Source: Corallococcus praedator (GTDB lineage: Bacteria > Myxococcota > Myxococcia > Myxococcales > Myxococcaceae). Taken from it: a stretch of DNA of 57,568 nucleotides. The notes under the pieces were generated by a model. The model had not been told where the DNA came from and searched no databases. It was given only the letters and a program-made list of their open reading frames with translations. Location of the stretch: assembly GCF_003612125.1 (NCBI RefSeq), contig NZ_RAWI01000013.1, positions 1 through 57,568 on the forward strand, written 5' to 3'. Both the position numbers and the translations under genes were made by a program. This document shows, piece after piece, positions 16,575 through 25,382 of this stretch; position 1 is the stretch's first letter; each line of letters begins with the position of its first letter.

Positions 16575-18008
16575 ATGACCGCCTCCAACCCGCATCCCGA
16601 CGACATCCACACGAATCCAGGCGACGTGGGACTCGAACTGGCGTCCCAGTCCTCCCTGCTCGGGGAGACGCAGGTGGTGGATCCGCGCGCCAGCGTGAAG
16701 CTGCACAAGTGCCGGCTGCTGGTGACGGCGGGGCCGGACACCGGGCGCTCCATGGCCAGCGACAAGGAGCGGCTTCGCTGCGGCGCCCACCCGGGCAACG
16801 ACCTGGTGCTGGTGGAGGACCGCACGGCGAGCCGCCACCACTTCGAGGTCCAGTACACCGAGCGCGGCTACCTGCTGGTGGACCTGAACTCCACCAACGG
16901 CACCTTCCTGGACGGCCGGCGCATTGAACGGGCCTACCTGTCCCCGGGTTCGCAGATCCGCGCCGGCTCCTCCGTCATCACCTTCGCGCCGCTGGAGGAG
17001 GAGGTGGCGGTGGAGCCCGACCGCGAGGGCGAGCTGTGCGGCATGGTGGGCCAGAGCGTGAAGATGCGGCAGGTGTTCGGGCTCATCAAGCGCATCGCGC
17101 CCATGGACGTGTCCGTCATCATCCAGGGGGAGACGGGCACCGGGAAGGAGCTGGTCTCCAGCGCCATCCATGAGCTGTCCGGCCGCAAGAAGGGCCCCAT
17201 GGTGGTGCTGGACTGCGGCGCCATCCCGCCCAACCTCATCGAGAGCGAGCTGTTCGGCCATGAGAAGGGCGCCTTCACCGGCGCGACGTCCGGCCGCCCC
17301 GGCGCCTTCGAGCGCGCGCAGGGCGGCACCATCTTCCTGGACGAGCTGGGCGAGCTGCGCCTGGACCTGCAACCCAAGCTGCTGCGCGTGCTGGAGAACC
17401 GCGAGGTGCGCCGGGTGGGCGGCAACGACGTCATCGAGGTGGACGTCCGCGTCATCGCGGCGACGCACCGCGACCTCGTGAAGGAGATCGCCGCGGGCAA
17501 CTTCCGCGAGGACCTCTACTTCCGCCTGTCCGTCATCAACATCCAGCTGCCGCCCCTGCGCCAGCGCCGCGACGACATCCCGCTCATCCTGAAGCAGGCC
17601 CTGGCGGAGCCGGAGGTGGTGGACAAGCACGGCCGCAAGCGCTTCTCCGCGGAGGCCCTGGGCCTGCTGATGGCCTACGCGTGGCCCGGCAACGTGCGCG
17701 AACTGATGAACGTCCTGTCCCACGTGCTGACGTTCTCCGAGGGCGAGGAGATATTGCCCTCCCACCTGCCCCCGCGCGTCCGGGGCCAGGCCCGCGAGGG
17801 GCCGCTGCCCTTCAACGAGCACCTGGCCTTCAAGGACGCCAAGGAGCAGCTGCTGGAGAACTTCGAGCGGGAGTACGTCACCAGCGTCCTCACCCGCTGC
17901 GAGGGCAACCTGTCCCGCGCGGCCCGGGAGAGCGGCCTGCACCGCAAGTCCATCGAGCGGCTGGTGAAGAAGTACCAACTGGACGCCAAGGGCCTGAAAC
18001 CGCGCTGA
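16575..18008 (+). CDS. FHA-domain sigma-54-dependent transcriptional activator
   Basis: A 477-aa regulator. Residues about 45-135 form an FHA phosphothreonine-binding domain (RTASRHHFEV, NSTNGTFLDGR). Residues about 155-385 are the AAA+ sigma-54 interaction domain with Walker A GETGTGKE, the GAFTGA loop at 232-237, Walker B GGTIFLDELGE and the ARTHR-like region with DVRVIAATHRDL. Residues about 425-470 are a Fis-type helix-turn-helix (NLSRAARESGLHRKSIERLV). It should remodel sigma-54 RNA polymerase at -24/-12 promoters, with the FHA domain linking it to a Ser/Thr kinase. It is a candidate activator for the promoter at 6184, though there is no direct evidence. ATG 16575 fits the start of protein-like sequence. 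Confidence 0.93.
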   Translation: MTASNPHPDDIHTNPGDVGLELASQSSLLGETQVVDPRASVKLHKCRLLVTAGPDTGRSMASDKERLRCGAHPGNDLVLVEDRTASRHHFEVQYTERGYLLVDLNSTNGTFLDGRRIERAYLSPGSQIRAGSSVITFAPLEEEVAVEPDREGELCGMVGQSVKMRQVFGLIKRIAPMDVSVIIQGETGTGKELVSSAIHELSGRKKGPMVVLDCGAIPPNLIESELFGHEKGAFTGATSGRPGAFERAQGGTIFLDELGELRLDLQPKLLRVLENREVRRVGGNDVIEVDVRVIAATHRDLVKEIAAGNFREDLYFRLSVINIQLPPLRQRRDDIPLILKQALAEPEVVDKHGRKRFSAEALGLLMAYAWPGNVRELMNVLSHVLTFSEGEEILPSHLPPRVRGQAREGPLPFNEHLAFKDAKEQLLENFEREYVTSVLTRCEGNLSRAARESGLHRKSIERLVKKYQLDAKGLKPR

Positions 18009-18040
18009 AGTAGAGTTCCCGCCCTGCGTCGGACATCATC

Positions 18041-18382
18041 ATGACCATGAAGACCCGAACCGCTGTGCGTGGCTGGATGGGAGCACTGACCCTGGGCGTC
18101 GCCTTGCTGGCCCCTCCGGCTTTCGCCGGCGCGCCCAACCAGTGTCAGACGAACTGCAACCAGTCGGTGGGGGGGCAGATGCAGTCGTGCACCCTCGCCT
18201 GTCCGAAGCCGGGCCATGCGTCCGCGAAGGCGACGTCGGACAACCAGGCCTGCATGCAGCGCTGCGCGGTGAAGATGAAGACCGCGATGGCCAAGTGCAA
18301 CAAGAAGTGCCCCAAGGGCGGCCCCAAGGCCAAGCCGGCGCACACCGGGCACGACGGCGACGAGGATCACCACGACGAGTGA
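18041..18382 (+). CDS. Small exported protein with four CX3C motifs
   Basis: A 113-aa protein with a signal peptide ending near PPAFAG (about residue 30). The mature part has exactly eight cysteines arranged as CX3C-X10-CX3C-X16-CX3C-X10-CX3C (CQTNC, CTLAC, CMQRC, CNKKC), followed by a Lys/Pro/His/Asp-rich tail. The spacing suggests two helical hairpins, each stapled by two disulphides, a layout seen in eukaryotic small Tim proteins. I do not recognise a bacterial family. The His/Asp tail might bind metal. It follows the FHA-sigma54 regulator by 32 bp and precedes ileS by 89 bp; co-transcription is possible. Confidence 0.7.
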   Translation: MTMKTRTAVRGWMGALTLGVALLAPPAFAGAPNQCQTNCNQSVGGQMQSCTLACPKPGHASAKATSDNQACMQRCAVKMKTAMAKCNKKCPKGGPKAKPAHTGHDGDEDHHDE

Positions 18383-18471
18383 CGCAGGGCAGGGGGCGGG
18401 GCGCCGCGAGCGTCCGGCCCCGGGCCGTCCGGATTGAAGCCCTGGCGGGAGGGTGTTACGGCCGCTGAGCC

Positions 18472-21366
18472 ATGAGCGACGCCCCCTCCCGCAAGGACCT
18501 CGACGCCACCGTCCACCTGCCGCGCACGGAGTTCCCCATGAAGGGGAACCTGTCGCAGCTCGAACCGCGCCTGCTCTCGTGGTGGGCGGAGCGCGGGGTG
18601 TGGAAGCAATTGTTGGAGAAGAACGCGGGCCGTGAGCCCTTCGTGCTGGCGGACGGGCCCCCGTACGCCAATGGCCACCTGCACGCCGGGCACGCGCTCA
18701 ACAAGGTGTTGAAGGACATCGTGGTGAAGTACCGGAACCTCTCCGGACGCCCGTGTGACTTCATCCCCGGTTGGGACACGCATGGCCTCCCCATCGAACA
18801 GGCGGTGGAGAAGCGGCTGAAGGAACAGAAGCTGGACAAGCGCACGCTGTCGCGCGACGCGCTCCTGGAGCGCTGCCGCGAGTACGCGCTGGAGTTCGTG
18901 GACATCCAGAAGGCGGAGTTCCAGCGGCTGGGCGTCTTCGGCTCGTGGGACGCGCCCTACAAGACGCTCGACTTCACCTACGAGGCGCAGGAGGTGCGGG
19001 AGCTGGCCACGTTCGCGCGCCGGGGCATGTTGTACCGCCGCAAGAAGCCGGTGGCGTGGTGCCTCCAGGACCAGACGGCGCTCGCGGAGGCGGAGGTGGA
19101 GTACGCGGAGCACACCTCTCCGTCCGTGTACGTGGCCTTCGACGCGGGGGCTTCGCTCGGTGAGCGGCTGCCGCAGCTGCGCGGCCAGCGCGTGTCCTTC
19201 GTCATCTGGACCACCACGCCCTGGACGCTGCCGGCGAACCTGGCCATCGCGGTGAACCCCACGTTCGAATACGTCTTCTACCGGCTGGAGGACCGCGTCC
19301 TGTGCGTGGCCAAGGACCTGCTGGCGAAGGTGCTGGCGGAGGTGAAGGCGGACGAGCTGGCGGTGAAGCACGTGCAGCTTCCCACCGGGGAGGTGTCGTC
19401 CCCGGCGCTGGTGGACCCCTCGCGCATCCTCGCGTACGCGACGGGCGAGGACCTGGAGCACGTGACGTACCAGCACCCGTTCCTGGAGCGGCAGGGGCGC
19501 GTGCTGCTGGGCGGCCACGTCACCCTGGATGCGGGCACGGGGCTGGTGCACACGGCGCCGGGCCACGGGCAGGAGGACTACGAGGTGGGGCTCGCGTACG
19601 GGCTGGACATCTACAACCCGGTGCGCGCGGACGGCCGCTACGACGACACGGTGGGCGAGGCGCTCGCGGGCCGGCGCGTCTTCGAGGCCAACCCTGTCGT
19701 GCTGGACCTGCTGGTGCAGCGGGGCGCGCTGCTCAATGACAAGTCAGACACCGTCACGCACAGCTATCCGCACTGCTGGCGCTGCCACCAGCCCGTCATC
19801 CAGAGCGCGACCTACCAGTGGTTCATCCCGATGGACGCGGCCTTCCACGGCACGCAGACGTTCCGTCAGGCGGTGCTGGAGCAGGTGGACAAGGTGCGCT
19901 GGGTGCCGTCGTGGGGCCAGTCGCGCATCCGGGGCATGTTGGAGGGCCGGCCGGACTGGTGCATCAGCCGGCAGCGCAGCTGGGGCGTGCCCATCCCCAT
20001 CGCGTACTGCGACGGGTGTGACGACGCGGTGGTGTCTCCGGAGGTGATGGAGCGCGTGGCGGCGGCGGTGGAGAAGGAAGGCGCGGGCGTGTGGTACCGC
20101 ACGCCGGTGAAGGCCTTCCTCGGGGAGGACTTCCGCTGCCCCCGCTGCGGCACGGGAGACTTCCACCGCGAGACGGACATCCTGGACGTGTGGTTCGACT
20201 CCGCGTGCATGGCCTCCGCGGTGCTGGAGAAGCGGCAGCGCGTGCCGGCGGACCTGTTCCTGGAGGGGAGCGACCAGCACCGGGGCTGGTTTCATTCCTC
20301 GCTGCTGGTGTCGGTGGGCGCGCGCGACGTGGCGCCCTACAAGGCGTGTCTCACGCACGGCTTCGTGGTGGATGGCCACGGCGAGAAGATGTCCAAGAGC
20401 CGGGGCAACACGGTGGCGCCGGACAAGGTCATCCAGCAATACGGCGCGGAGGTGCTGCGGCTGTGGGTGGCGGCCAGCGACTACCGCAACGACGTGCGCC
20501 TGTCGGATGCCATCCTCAAGGGGCTGTCGGAGGGCTACCGGAAGATCCGCAACACGCTGCGCTACGCGCTGGGCAACCTGCACGACTTCAACCCGGCGAA
20601 GGACGCGGTGCCGGCGGAGGCGCTGTCGCCGCTGGACCAGTGGGCGCGCGGGCGGCTGTCGCAGGTGGTGACCCGGGTGCGGCAGGCCTATGAGGACTAC
20701 GAGTTCCACCTCGTCTACGCGACGGTGGTGGACTTCTGCGCCAACGACTTGTCCGCCGTGTACTTCGACATCCTGAAGGACCGGCTCTACACGGCGAAGG
20801 CGGACGGGCCCGCGCGCCGGGGGGCGCAGACGGTGCTGCATGAGGTCGTCACCGTGCTGCTGCCGCTGCTCGCGCCGGTGATGAGCTTCACGGCGGAGGA
20901 GGCGTGGCAGCACCTGCCGGGTGAGCACACGGAGAGCGTGTTCCTGGCGGGCTTCCCGGAGCCGAAGGGCGCGATGGCGCCCGGCCTGGCGGAGCGGTAC
21001 GCGAAGCTCTTCGCGGTGCGCAGCGCGGTGCAGGGCGTGCTGGAGGTGGCGCGGCGGGACAAGCGCATCGGTGCGTCCCTGGAGGCTCGCGTGGTGCTGT
21101 CGGCCACTGGCCCGGTGGCGGAGCTGCTCCAGGCGCACCTGTCGGAGCTGCCCGGGCTGTTCATCGTGAGCCAGGTGGAATGGGCACAGACGGCCTCCGA
21201 CGCGGCGACGGCGCTGGATGTGTCCCAGGCGTTCGGTGACGGCGCGTCCCTGTCCGTGGAGGTGCTGCCGGCCCAGGGGACGAAGTGCCCGCGCTGCTGG
21301 GTGTATTCGGAGGCGGTGGGGCAGGGCGACGAGGTGTGCCTCAAGTGTCGGGAAGCGTTGTCCTGA
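18472..21366 (+). CDS. ileS: Isoleucyl-tRNA synthetase
   Basis: A 964-aa class I aminoacyl-tRNA synthetase that charges tRNA-Ile in the cytoplasm. The HIGH-type motif is HAGH at residues 71-74 within PPYANGHLHAGHALNK, and KMSKS is at 639-643. The editing (CP1) domain lies between about 200 and 400, with the family's VIWTTTPWTLPANLA. The C-terminus carries a zinc-finger CPRC/CLKC (KCPRCWVYSEAV), as in bacterial type IleS. Length is close to E. coli IleS (938). In many bacteria ileS precedes lspA; here lspA lies 7 kb downstream. No T-box leader is seen in the short 5' spacer. Confidence 0.97.
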   Translation: MSDAPSRKDLDATVHLPRTEFPMKGNLSQLEPRLLSWWAERGVWKQLLEKNAGREPFVLADGPPYANGHLHAGHALNKVLKDIVVKYRNLSGRPCDFIPGWDTHGLPIEQAVEKRLKEQKLDKRTLSRDALLERCREYALEFVDIQKAEFQRLGVFGSWDAPYKTLDFTYEAQEVRELATFARRGMLYRRKKPVAWCLQDQTALAEAEVEYAEHTSPSVYVAFDAGASLGERLPQLRGQRVSFVIWTTTPWTLPANLAIAVNPTFEYVFYRLEDRVLCVAKDLLAKVLAEVKADELAVKHVQLPTGEVSSPALVDPSRILAYATGEDLEHVTYQHPFLERQGRVLLGGHVTLDAGTGLVHTAPGHGQEDYEVGLAYGLDIYNPVRADGRYDDTVGEALAGRRVFEANPVVLDLLVQRGALLNDKSDTVTHSYPHCWRCHQPVIQSATYQWFIPMDAAFHGTQTFRQAVLEQVDKVRWVPSWGQSRIRGMLEGRPDWCISRQRSWGVPIPIAYCDGCDDAVVSPEVMERVAAAVEKEGAGVWYRTPVKAFLGEDFRCPRCGTGDFHRETDILDVWFDSACMASAVLEKRQRVPADLFLEGSDQHRGWFHSSLLVSVGARDVAPYKACLTHGFVVDGHGEKMSKSRGNTVAPDKVIQQYGAEVLRLWVAASDYRNDVRLSDAILKGLSEGYRKIRNTLRYALGNLHDFNPAKDAVPAEALSPLDQWARGRLSQVVTRVRQAYEDYEFHLVYATVVDFCANDLSAVYFDILKDRLYTAKADGPARRGAQTVLHEVVTVLLPLLAPVMSFTAEEAWQHLPGEHTESVFLAGFPEPKGAMAPGLAERYAKLFAVRSAVQGVLEVARRDKRIGASLEARVVLSATGPVAELLQAHLSELPGLFIVSQVEWAQTASDAATALDVSQAFGDGASLSVEVLPAQGTKCPRCWVYSEAVGQGDEVCLKCREALS

Positions 21367-21431
21367 AGACAGACGTCTCACCCTGAGGGGATGCATGCCC
21401 GTACTTTGGGTGTGTTAGGTCATGGGGCCAC

Positions 21432-24242
21432 ATGCCCCCATTCCTTGGTGACCGTGAAGACAAGGTCCGCGGCAAGAAGGTCTACGGACGCGACTTCAAC
21501 ACGCGAGACCTGGGCTGGGAGGGGGAGTGCCGTCACGCCTACCTGCTTCGCGTCACCTCCGCGGACCGCAAGTATCTGGGTCTGGATGACGCGCGGCTGG
21601 CGGAGGTCTTCGCGATGCTGGAGATCCAGCCGCCGGAGATCTTCCAGGCCGCGGACCTCCACGCGCGCGGTTTCACGGCGCCGTACAGGCAGAAGCCCCC
21701 CGGTGGGGGTGGGGCTCGGACGGTCGTGCACCCGGCCCAGGGGTTGGCGCTGGGGGACAAGAGCGTGGCGCCCGACTTCTTCGGGATGTACTGGCTGACC
21801 CCGCCCGGCGGCTACGCGGACCACATCGGTCAGCCCGTGGCCATCCTCCTGTTCCGCAAGAGCCACGACCTGCGGAAGTTCGCCACCTGGAACCGGGACC
21901 CCAGCCGACATGAAGGCAGCCCGCTGCTGCGCTTCGATGCCAGCTCGCGGGTGGAGTGGCAGCAGGACATCCAGCGGCTCGTCAATCCGCTGCTGGGCGC
22001 CAGGGTCTCCAAGGAAGAGGCCATCTACGGCGCCACCCACTTCATCCGCAGCCAGGTGAAGGACTTCGAATTCTCCTCCCAGGGGCACAAGGACCACGAC
22101 CCCAACGCGCTGGGGCCGGACGTGGACCCCGCGAAGCGGGCCATCAACCTCCAGGCGAACAAGGCACGCGAGGCCATCCGCCGGTCCGTCTCCGAGGAGG
22201 GGATGACCGTGTTGCGCCGCACCTTCTTCAGCCAGAGCATCGATCCGATGTTCATGGAGCTGGAGACGGGCCTCGCCTTTCTCACCCGGGATGGTGAAGG
22301 CAAGCGGGTCCTGCGCATCGCGGCGGGGACGCAGTCTCCGCGCAAGGACCGGGAAGGCGTGGAGACGCTCACCGCCCTGTGGCCCGAGGATGAGGCCCCC
22401 AGGGTCGAGCTGACGACCTATGCGATTGGCGGGGGCTTCGGGGGACGGGACCTCGCCACCTTCCCGATGTACCTGGCCCTGGCGGCCTTCTTCTGCGACG
22501 GGCCCGTGCGCCTGGCTTTTGACCGGTACGAGCAGTTCCTCAGCGGCATCAAGCGACACGCCGCCGTGGTCCAGAACGTGCTGGCCTACGGTCTCAAGGA
22601 CCCCGAGAAGCCGGAGGACGGGTACGTCCTCCACTCGCTCGACTCGACCATCTCCATGGACGGCGGCGGCGTGCTGAACCTCACCAAGCCCGTCGTGCAG
22701 CTGTGTGCCCTCCACGCCGCCGGGCCGTACCGCTTCACGCACAACGCCATCAGCGGTTACGGCATCAGCACGGACGGCGCTCCCTCCGGCTCCATGCGCG
22801 GCTTCGGAATTCCGCAGGCGGCCTTCGCCATCGAGTCCATGATCGACGAGGTCGCGACCACGGTTGGCGTGGATCCCATCGCGTTCCGGCGCGAGAAGCT
22901 GCTCAAGCAGAACGACGTCGACATCACGGGCTTCGAGCTGCGGCACCATCTGGACACCGAGCATCTCTGCGCACTGGCCGCGAAGGAGCCGCTCTGGACC
23001 GGGCGGGAAGCGAAGCGGGCCGAGTACGCCGCCCGGGGCAACGGGCTGGTGAAGTACGGCGTCGGGTTCGCCTGCGCGATGCAAGCGATTGGCACCAGCG
23101 AGGACGCGGTCTTCGCCGAGGTCAGCATCGGTCCGACGGGCGAGGTGACGGTGCGCTCCACCGCCATCGAGATGGGGCAGGGCAGTGAGACCTCGCTCGC
23201 CATCGCCACCCGACCGCTGCTGGGCCGGGATGCGTCCCGGGTCGTCATGGGCGTGCTGGGCCGCTTCGACTCCGAACACATCCGGCTGACCAAGGGCGCC
23301 TACGCCCCGGGCCAGCCGCGGAACACGCCGAAGCTGGACAACACGATGAGTGCTTCGGTGACGGCGTTCTTCCACATCCACGCGGTCGAGGAGGCCGCGC
23401 GGGTCGTCTTCGATCACGGCCTGAAGCCGTGCGCGGCGGCCATCTGGGGTGACGTCCCGGAGACCGCCCACTGGGAGGATGGGAAGCTGGTGGCTCCGGG
23501 CCGTTGCCCCATTCCCATGGAGGAGCTTGCGTCCAGGGCCCACGCCCGGGCGAAGGAGGAGGGGCTGTGCACCGGCGCCATCGTGCACACCTACTACCGC
23601 AACGCGTACGCCTGTTCGGAGTACACCCTGGGGGGCACGACGCGGCTGCGCTACATCGACGGGCTCGCCGTCCTCCACGGAGGCGATGCCGAGGACGTGG
23701 CGGGCTACCAGCACGTCACCCGGGTGGACGTGCCCTATGACGGGGTGGCGAACGACGCGAAGCACCACATCCGGAGCGTCTACGCGTCGGCCGGGCACCT
23801 CATCGCCGTCACGGTGAACACCCGCTCCGGGGTGATTGATGTCGTGGATGCCGTCACCCTGCTCGACGCGGGTGAGGTCCACCACCAGAAGATCCTCGAA
23901 GGTCAGGTGGACGGTGGCTTCGCGATGGGCCTGGGGATGACCCTGTTCGAGAACATCCCTCCGGCGCCCGTCGGCGTGGACGGCCTGCTCAACCTGCACC
24001 GCTATCCGGTCCCCCGGGCGACGCACATGCCTCCTTCGGGCGTGCAGCTGCGGCTGCTGACGCTTCCGCAAGGACAGCAGATCCTGAAGTCCGGCCCTCC
24101 CATCCGGAAGAAGGGGATCGCCGAGGCCGTGATGACCACGGTGATGCCGGCCATCGCGAACGCGGTCGCCCATGCCACGGGAGTACGCCTGAGCGTCCTG
24201 CCCTTCACCCCGGCGCGCGTGTTGGAGGCGCTGAAGCCATGA
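21432..24242 (+). CDS. Molybdenum hydroxylase large subunit (xanthine dehydrogenase/aldehyde oxidase family)
   Basis: A 936-aa molybdopterin-cytosine-dinucleotide subunit. The first 150 residues form a divergent hammerhead domain (KVYGRDFNTRD, HIGQPVAILLF). Cofactor-binding motifs follow: TYAIGGGFGGRD, GSMRGFGIPQAAFAIESM and STAIEMGQGSE. Near the C-terminus, Glu898 in KKGIAEAV matches the catalytic glutamate of this family. It should hydroxylate an aldehyde or N-heterocycle; the substrate is unknown. There is no FAD (medium) subunit gene, so electrons must leave through the small subunit, whose ATG overlaps this stop by 4 bp. No XdhC/MobA-type maturation gene is nearby. The Shine-Dalgarno is weak. 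Confidence 0.88.
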   Translation: MPPFLGDREDKVRGKKVYGRDFNTRDLGWEGECRHAYLLRVTSADRKYLGLDDARLAEVFAMLEIQPPEIFQAADLHARGFTAPYRQKPPGGGGARTVVHPAQGLALGDKSVAPDFFGMYWLTPPGGYADHIGQPVAILLFRKSHDLRKFATWNRDPSRHEGSPLLRFDASSRVEWQQDIQRLVNPLLGARVSKEEAIYGATHFIRSQVKDFEFSSQGHKDHDPNALGPDVDPAKRAINLQANKAREAIRRSVSEEGMTVLRRTFFSQSIDPMFMELETGLAFLTRDGEGKRVLRIAAGTQSPRKDREGVETLTALWPEDEAPRVELTTYAIGGGFGGRDLATFPMYLALAAFFCDGPVRLAFDRYEQFLSGIKRHAAVVQNVLAYGLKDPEKPEDGYVLHSLDSTISMDGGGVLNLTKPVVQLCALHAAGPYRFTHNAISGYGISTDGAPSGSMRGFGIPQAAFAIESMIDEVATTVGVDPIAFRREKLLKQNDVDITGFELRHHLDTEHLCALAAKEPLWTGREAKRAEYAARGNGLVKYGVGFACAMQAIGTSEDAVFAEVSIGPTGEVTVRSTAIEMGQGSETSLAIATRPLLGRDASRVVMGVLGRFDSEHIRLTKGAYAPGQPRNTPKLDNTMSASVTAFFHIHAVEEAARVVFDHGLKPCAAAIWGDVPETAHWEDGKLVAPGRCPIPMEELASRAHARAKEEGLCTGAIVHTYYRNAYACSEYTLGGTTRLRYIDGLAVLHGGDAEDVAGYQHVTRVDVPYDGVANDAKHHIRSVYASAGHLIAVTVNTRSGVIDVVDAVTLLDAGEVHHQKILEGQVDGGFAMGLGMTLFENIPPAPVGVDGLLNLHRYPVPRATHMPPSGVQLRLLTLPQGQQILKSGPPIRKKGIAEAVMTTVMPAIANAVAHATGVRLSVLPFTPARVLEALKP

Positions 24243-25381
24243 CCGAGTCCCTCAAGCGTACCGAGCGCGAATACACCCTCCACATCAATGGCATCCCGAG
24301 GACCGTCGTCGCGTCGGGGGAGGACCTGCTCGTCGACGTGCTGCATGAACAGCTCGACCTCACCGGCACGAAGCTCAGCTGTGGCATCGGCTCGTGCGGG
24401 GCCTGCAAGGTCGTGGCGCAGAAGGCGCCCGGCAGTCCCAAGATGGCCATGCTGGCGTGTTACGCGCGCATGGACTCCATCGAAGGGCTGCACTTCACGA
24501 CGGTGGAGGGACTCCCGGGTCCGGGCGAGCAGCTCCACCCGCTGCAGCGCGAGTTCCTGGAGTGCTATTCCTTCCAGTGCGGGTTCTCCACCCCGGGCTT
24601 CCTGATGGCGGCCGACGTGCTGATGGATCAGCTGGCCCGCAGGCCCATCCCCGTGGCCCAGCTGGACAATCGCATCCGTCAGGCCATCTCCGGGAACGTC
24701 TGTCGTTGCACGGGGTATGTGAAGTACGCGGAGGCCATCAAGAAGACCATCCTCGCGGACCCGCGGCTCACCTGTGAGACGCCGGGGCCAGCGGAGCCGC
24801 AGCGCTCGGTCGTCACCTTCCGGGTGCGCAAGCAGTCCTCGAACGACCTGGAGGAGAAGGCGCTCGTGGGCTTCCTGGACGAGGTGGAGGCGACCATCCG
24901 GTTCGAGGAGTGGCTCCGCCTGGACACCTGCACCGCGCAGGTGAGCGCGAAGACCCGCTCCGTGCGCACGGGTGAGCCGGTCCGCGACTTCAACCTGGGG
25001 AAGTTCTTCTTCAAGACCCTCGAGTCCGTGGACTTCACGCTGGACTCGGTGGACACGCTGGACGGCCGCTACCAACTGGATGCGGTGCCTTTCGGCACGG
25101 CCATCCCGGTGAACATCCGGGGGCGCGTCTGTGCGGCCGGCATCAAGCTGCCGGTGACGGCGGATGCGGTGGTGACGGTGCTGGAGGGCACCAGCCTGCG
25201 CATCACCTCGCGCGCTCCGGTGACGCTCGACATGCGGGACCTGGGCCTTTCCGTGGATTCCTTCGCCAAGGAGTTCTTCCTCCGGCTAGCGCGCACGGTG
25301 GAGATCACCTTCGACCTGGTGCTGGAGAAGAACGAACCCCGGGGCCCGGAAGTGTGGGCCACGGTCCCCCGGAGCCGCTGA
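24239..25381 (+). CDS. [2Fe-2S] subunit of a molybdenum hydroxylase fused to a YceI-like domain
   Basis: A 380-aa protein. Residues 10-80 are a plant-type ferredoxin domain with Cys48, 53, 56 and 74. Residues 85-175 are the second, helical [2Fe-2S] domain with Cys114, Cys155 and Cys157, but the usual QCGFC motif reads QCGFS, so Ser117 replaces one ligand. Residues about 188-375 match the YceI lipocalin-like fold: SVVTFRVRK, a SAKTRSVRTGEPVRDFNLG turn, then SVDFTLDSVDTLDGRYQL. E. coli YceI and relatives bind isoprenoid molecules such as ubiquinone. The fusion suggests electrons from the Mo site pass to a quinone; that is inference. It should function with the overlapping large subunit. The protein has no signal peptide. 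Confidence 0.8.
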   Translation: MTESLKRTEREYTLHINGIPRTVVASGEDLLVDVLHEQLDLTGTKLSCGIGSCGACKVVAQKAPGSPKMAMLACYARMDSIEGLHFTTVEGLPGPGEQLHPLQREFLECYSFQCGFSTPGFLMAADVLMDQLARRPIPVAQLDNRIRQAISGNVCRCTGYVKYAEAIKKTILADPRLTCETPGPAEPQRSVVTFRVRKQSSNDLEEKALVGFLDEVEATIRFEEWLRLDTCTAQVSAKTRSVRTGEPVRDFNLGKFFFKTLESVDFTLDSVDTLDGRYQLDAVPFGTAIPVNIRGRVCAAGIKLPVTADAVVTVLEGTSLRITSRAPVTLDMRDLGLSVDSFAKEFFLRLARTVEITFDLVLEKNEPRGPEVWATVPRSR

Positions 25382-25382
25382 T

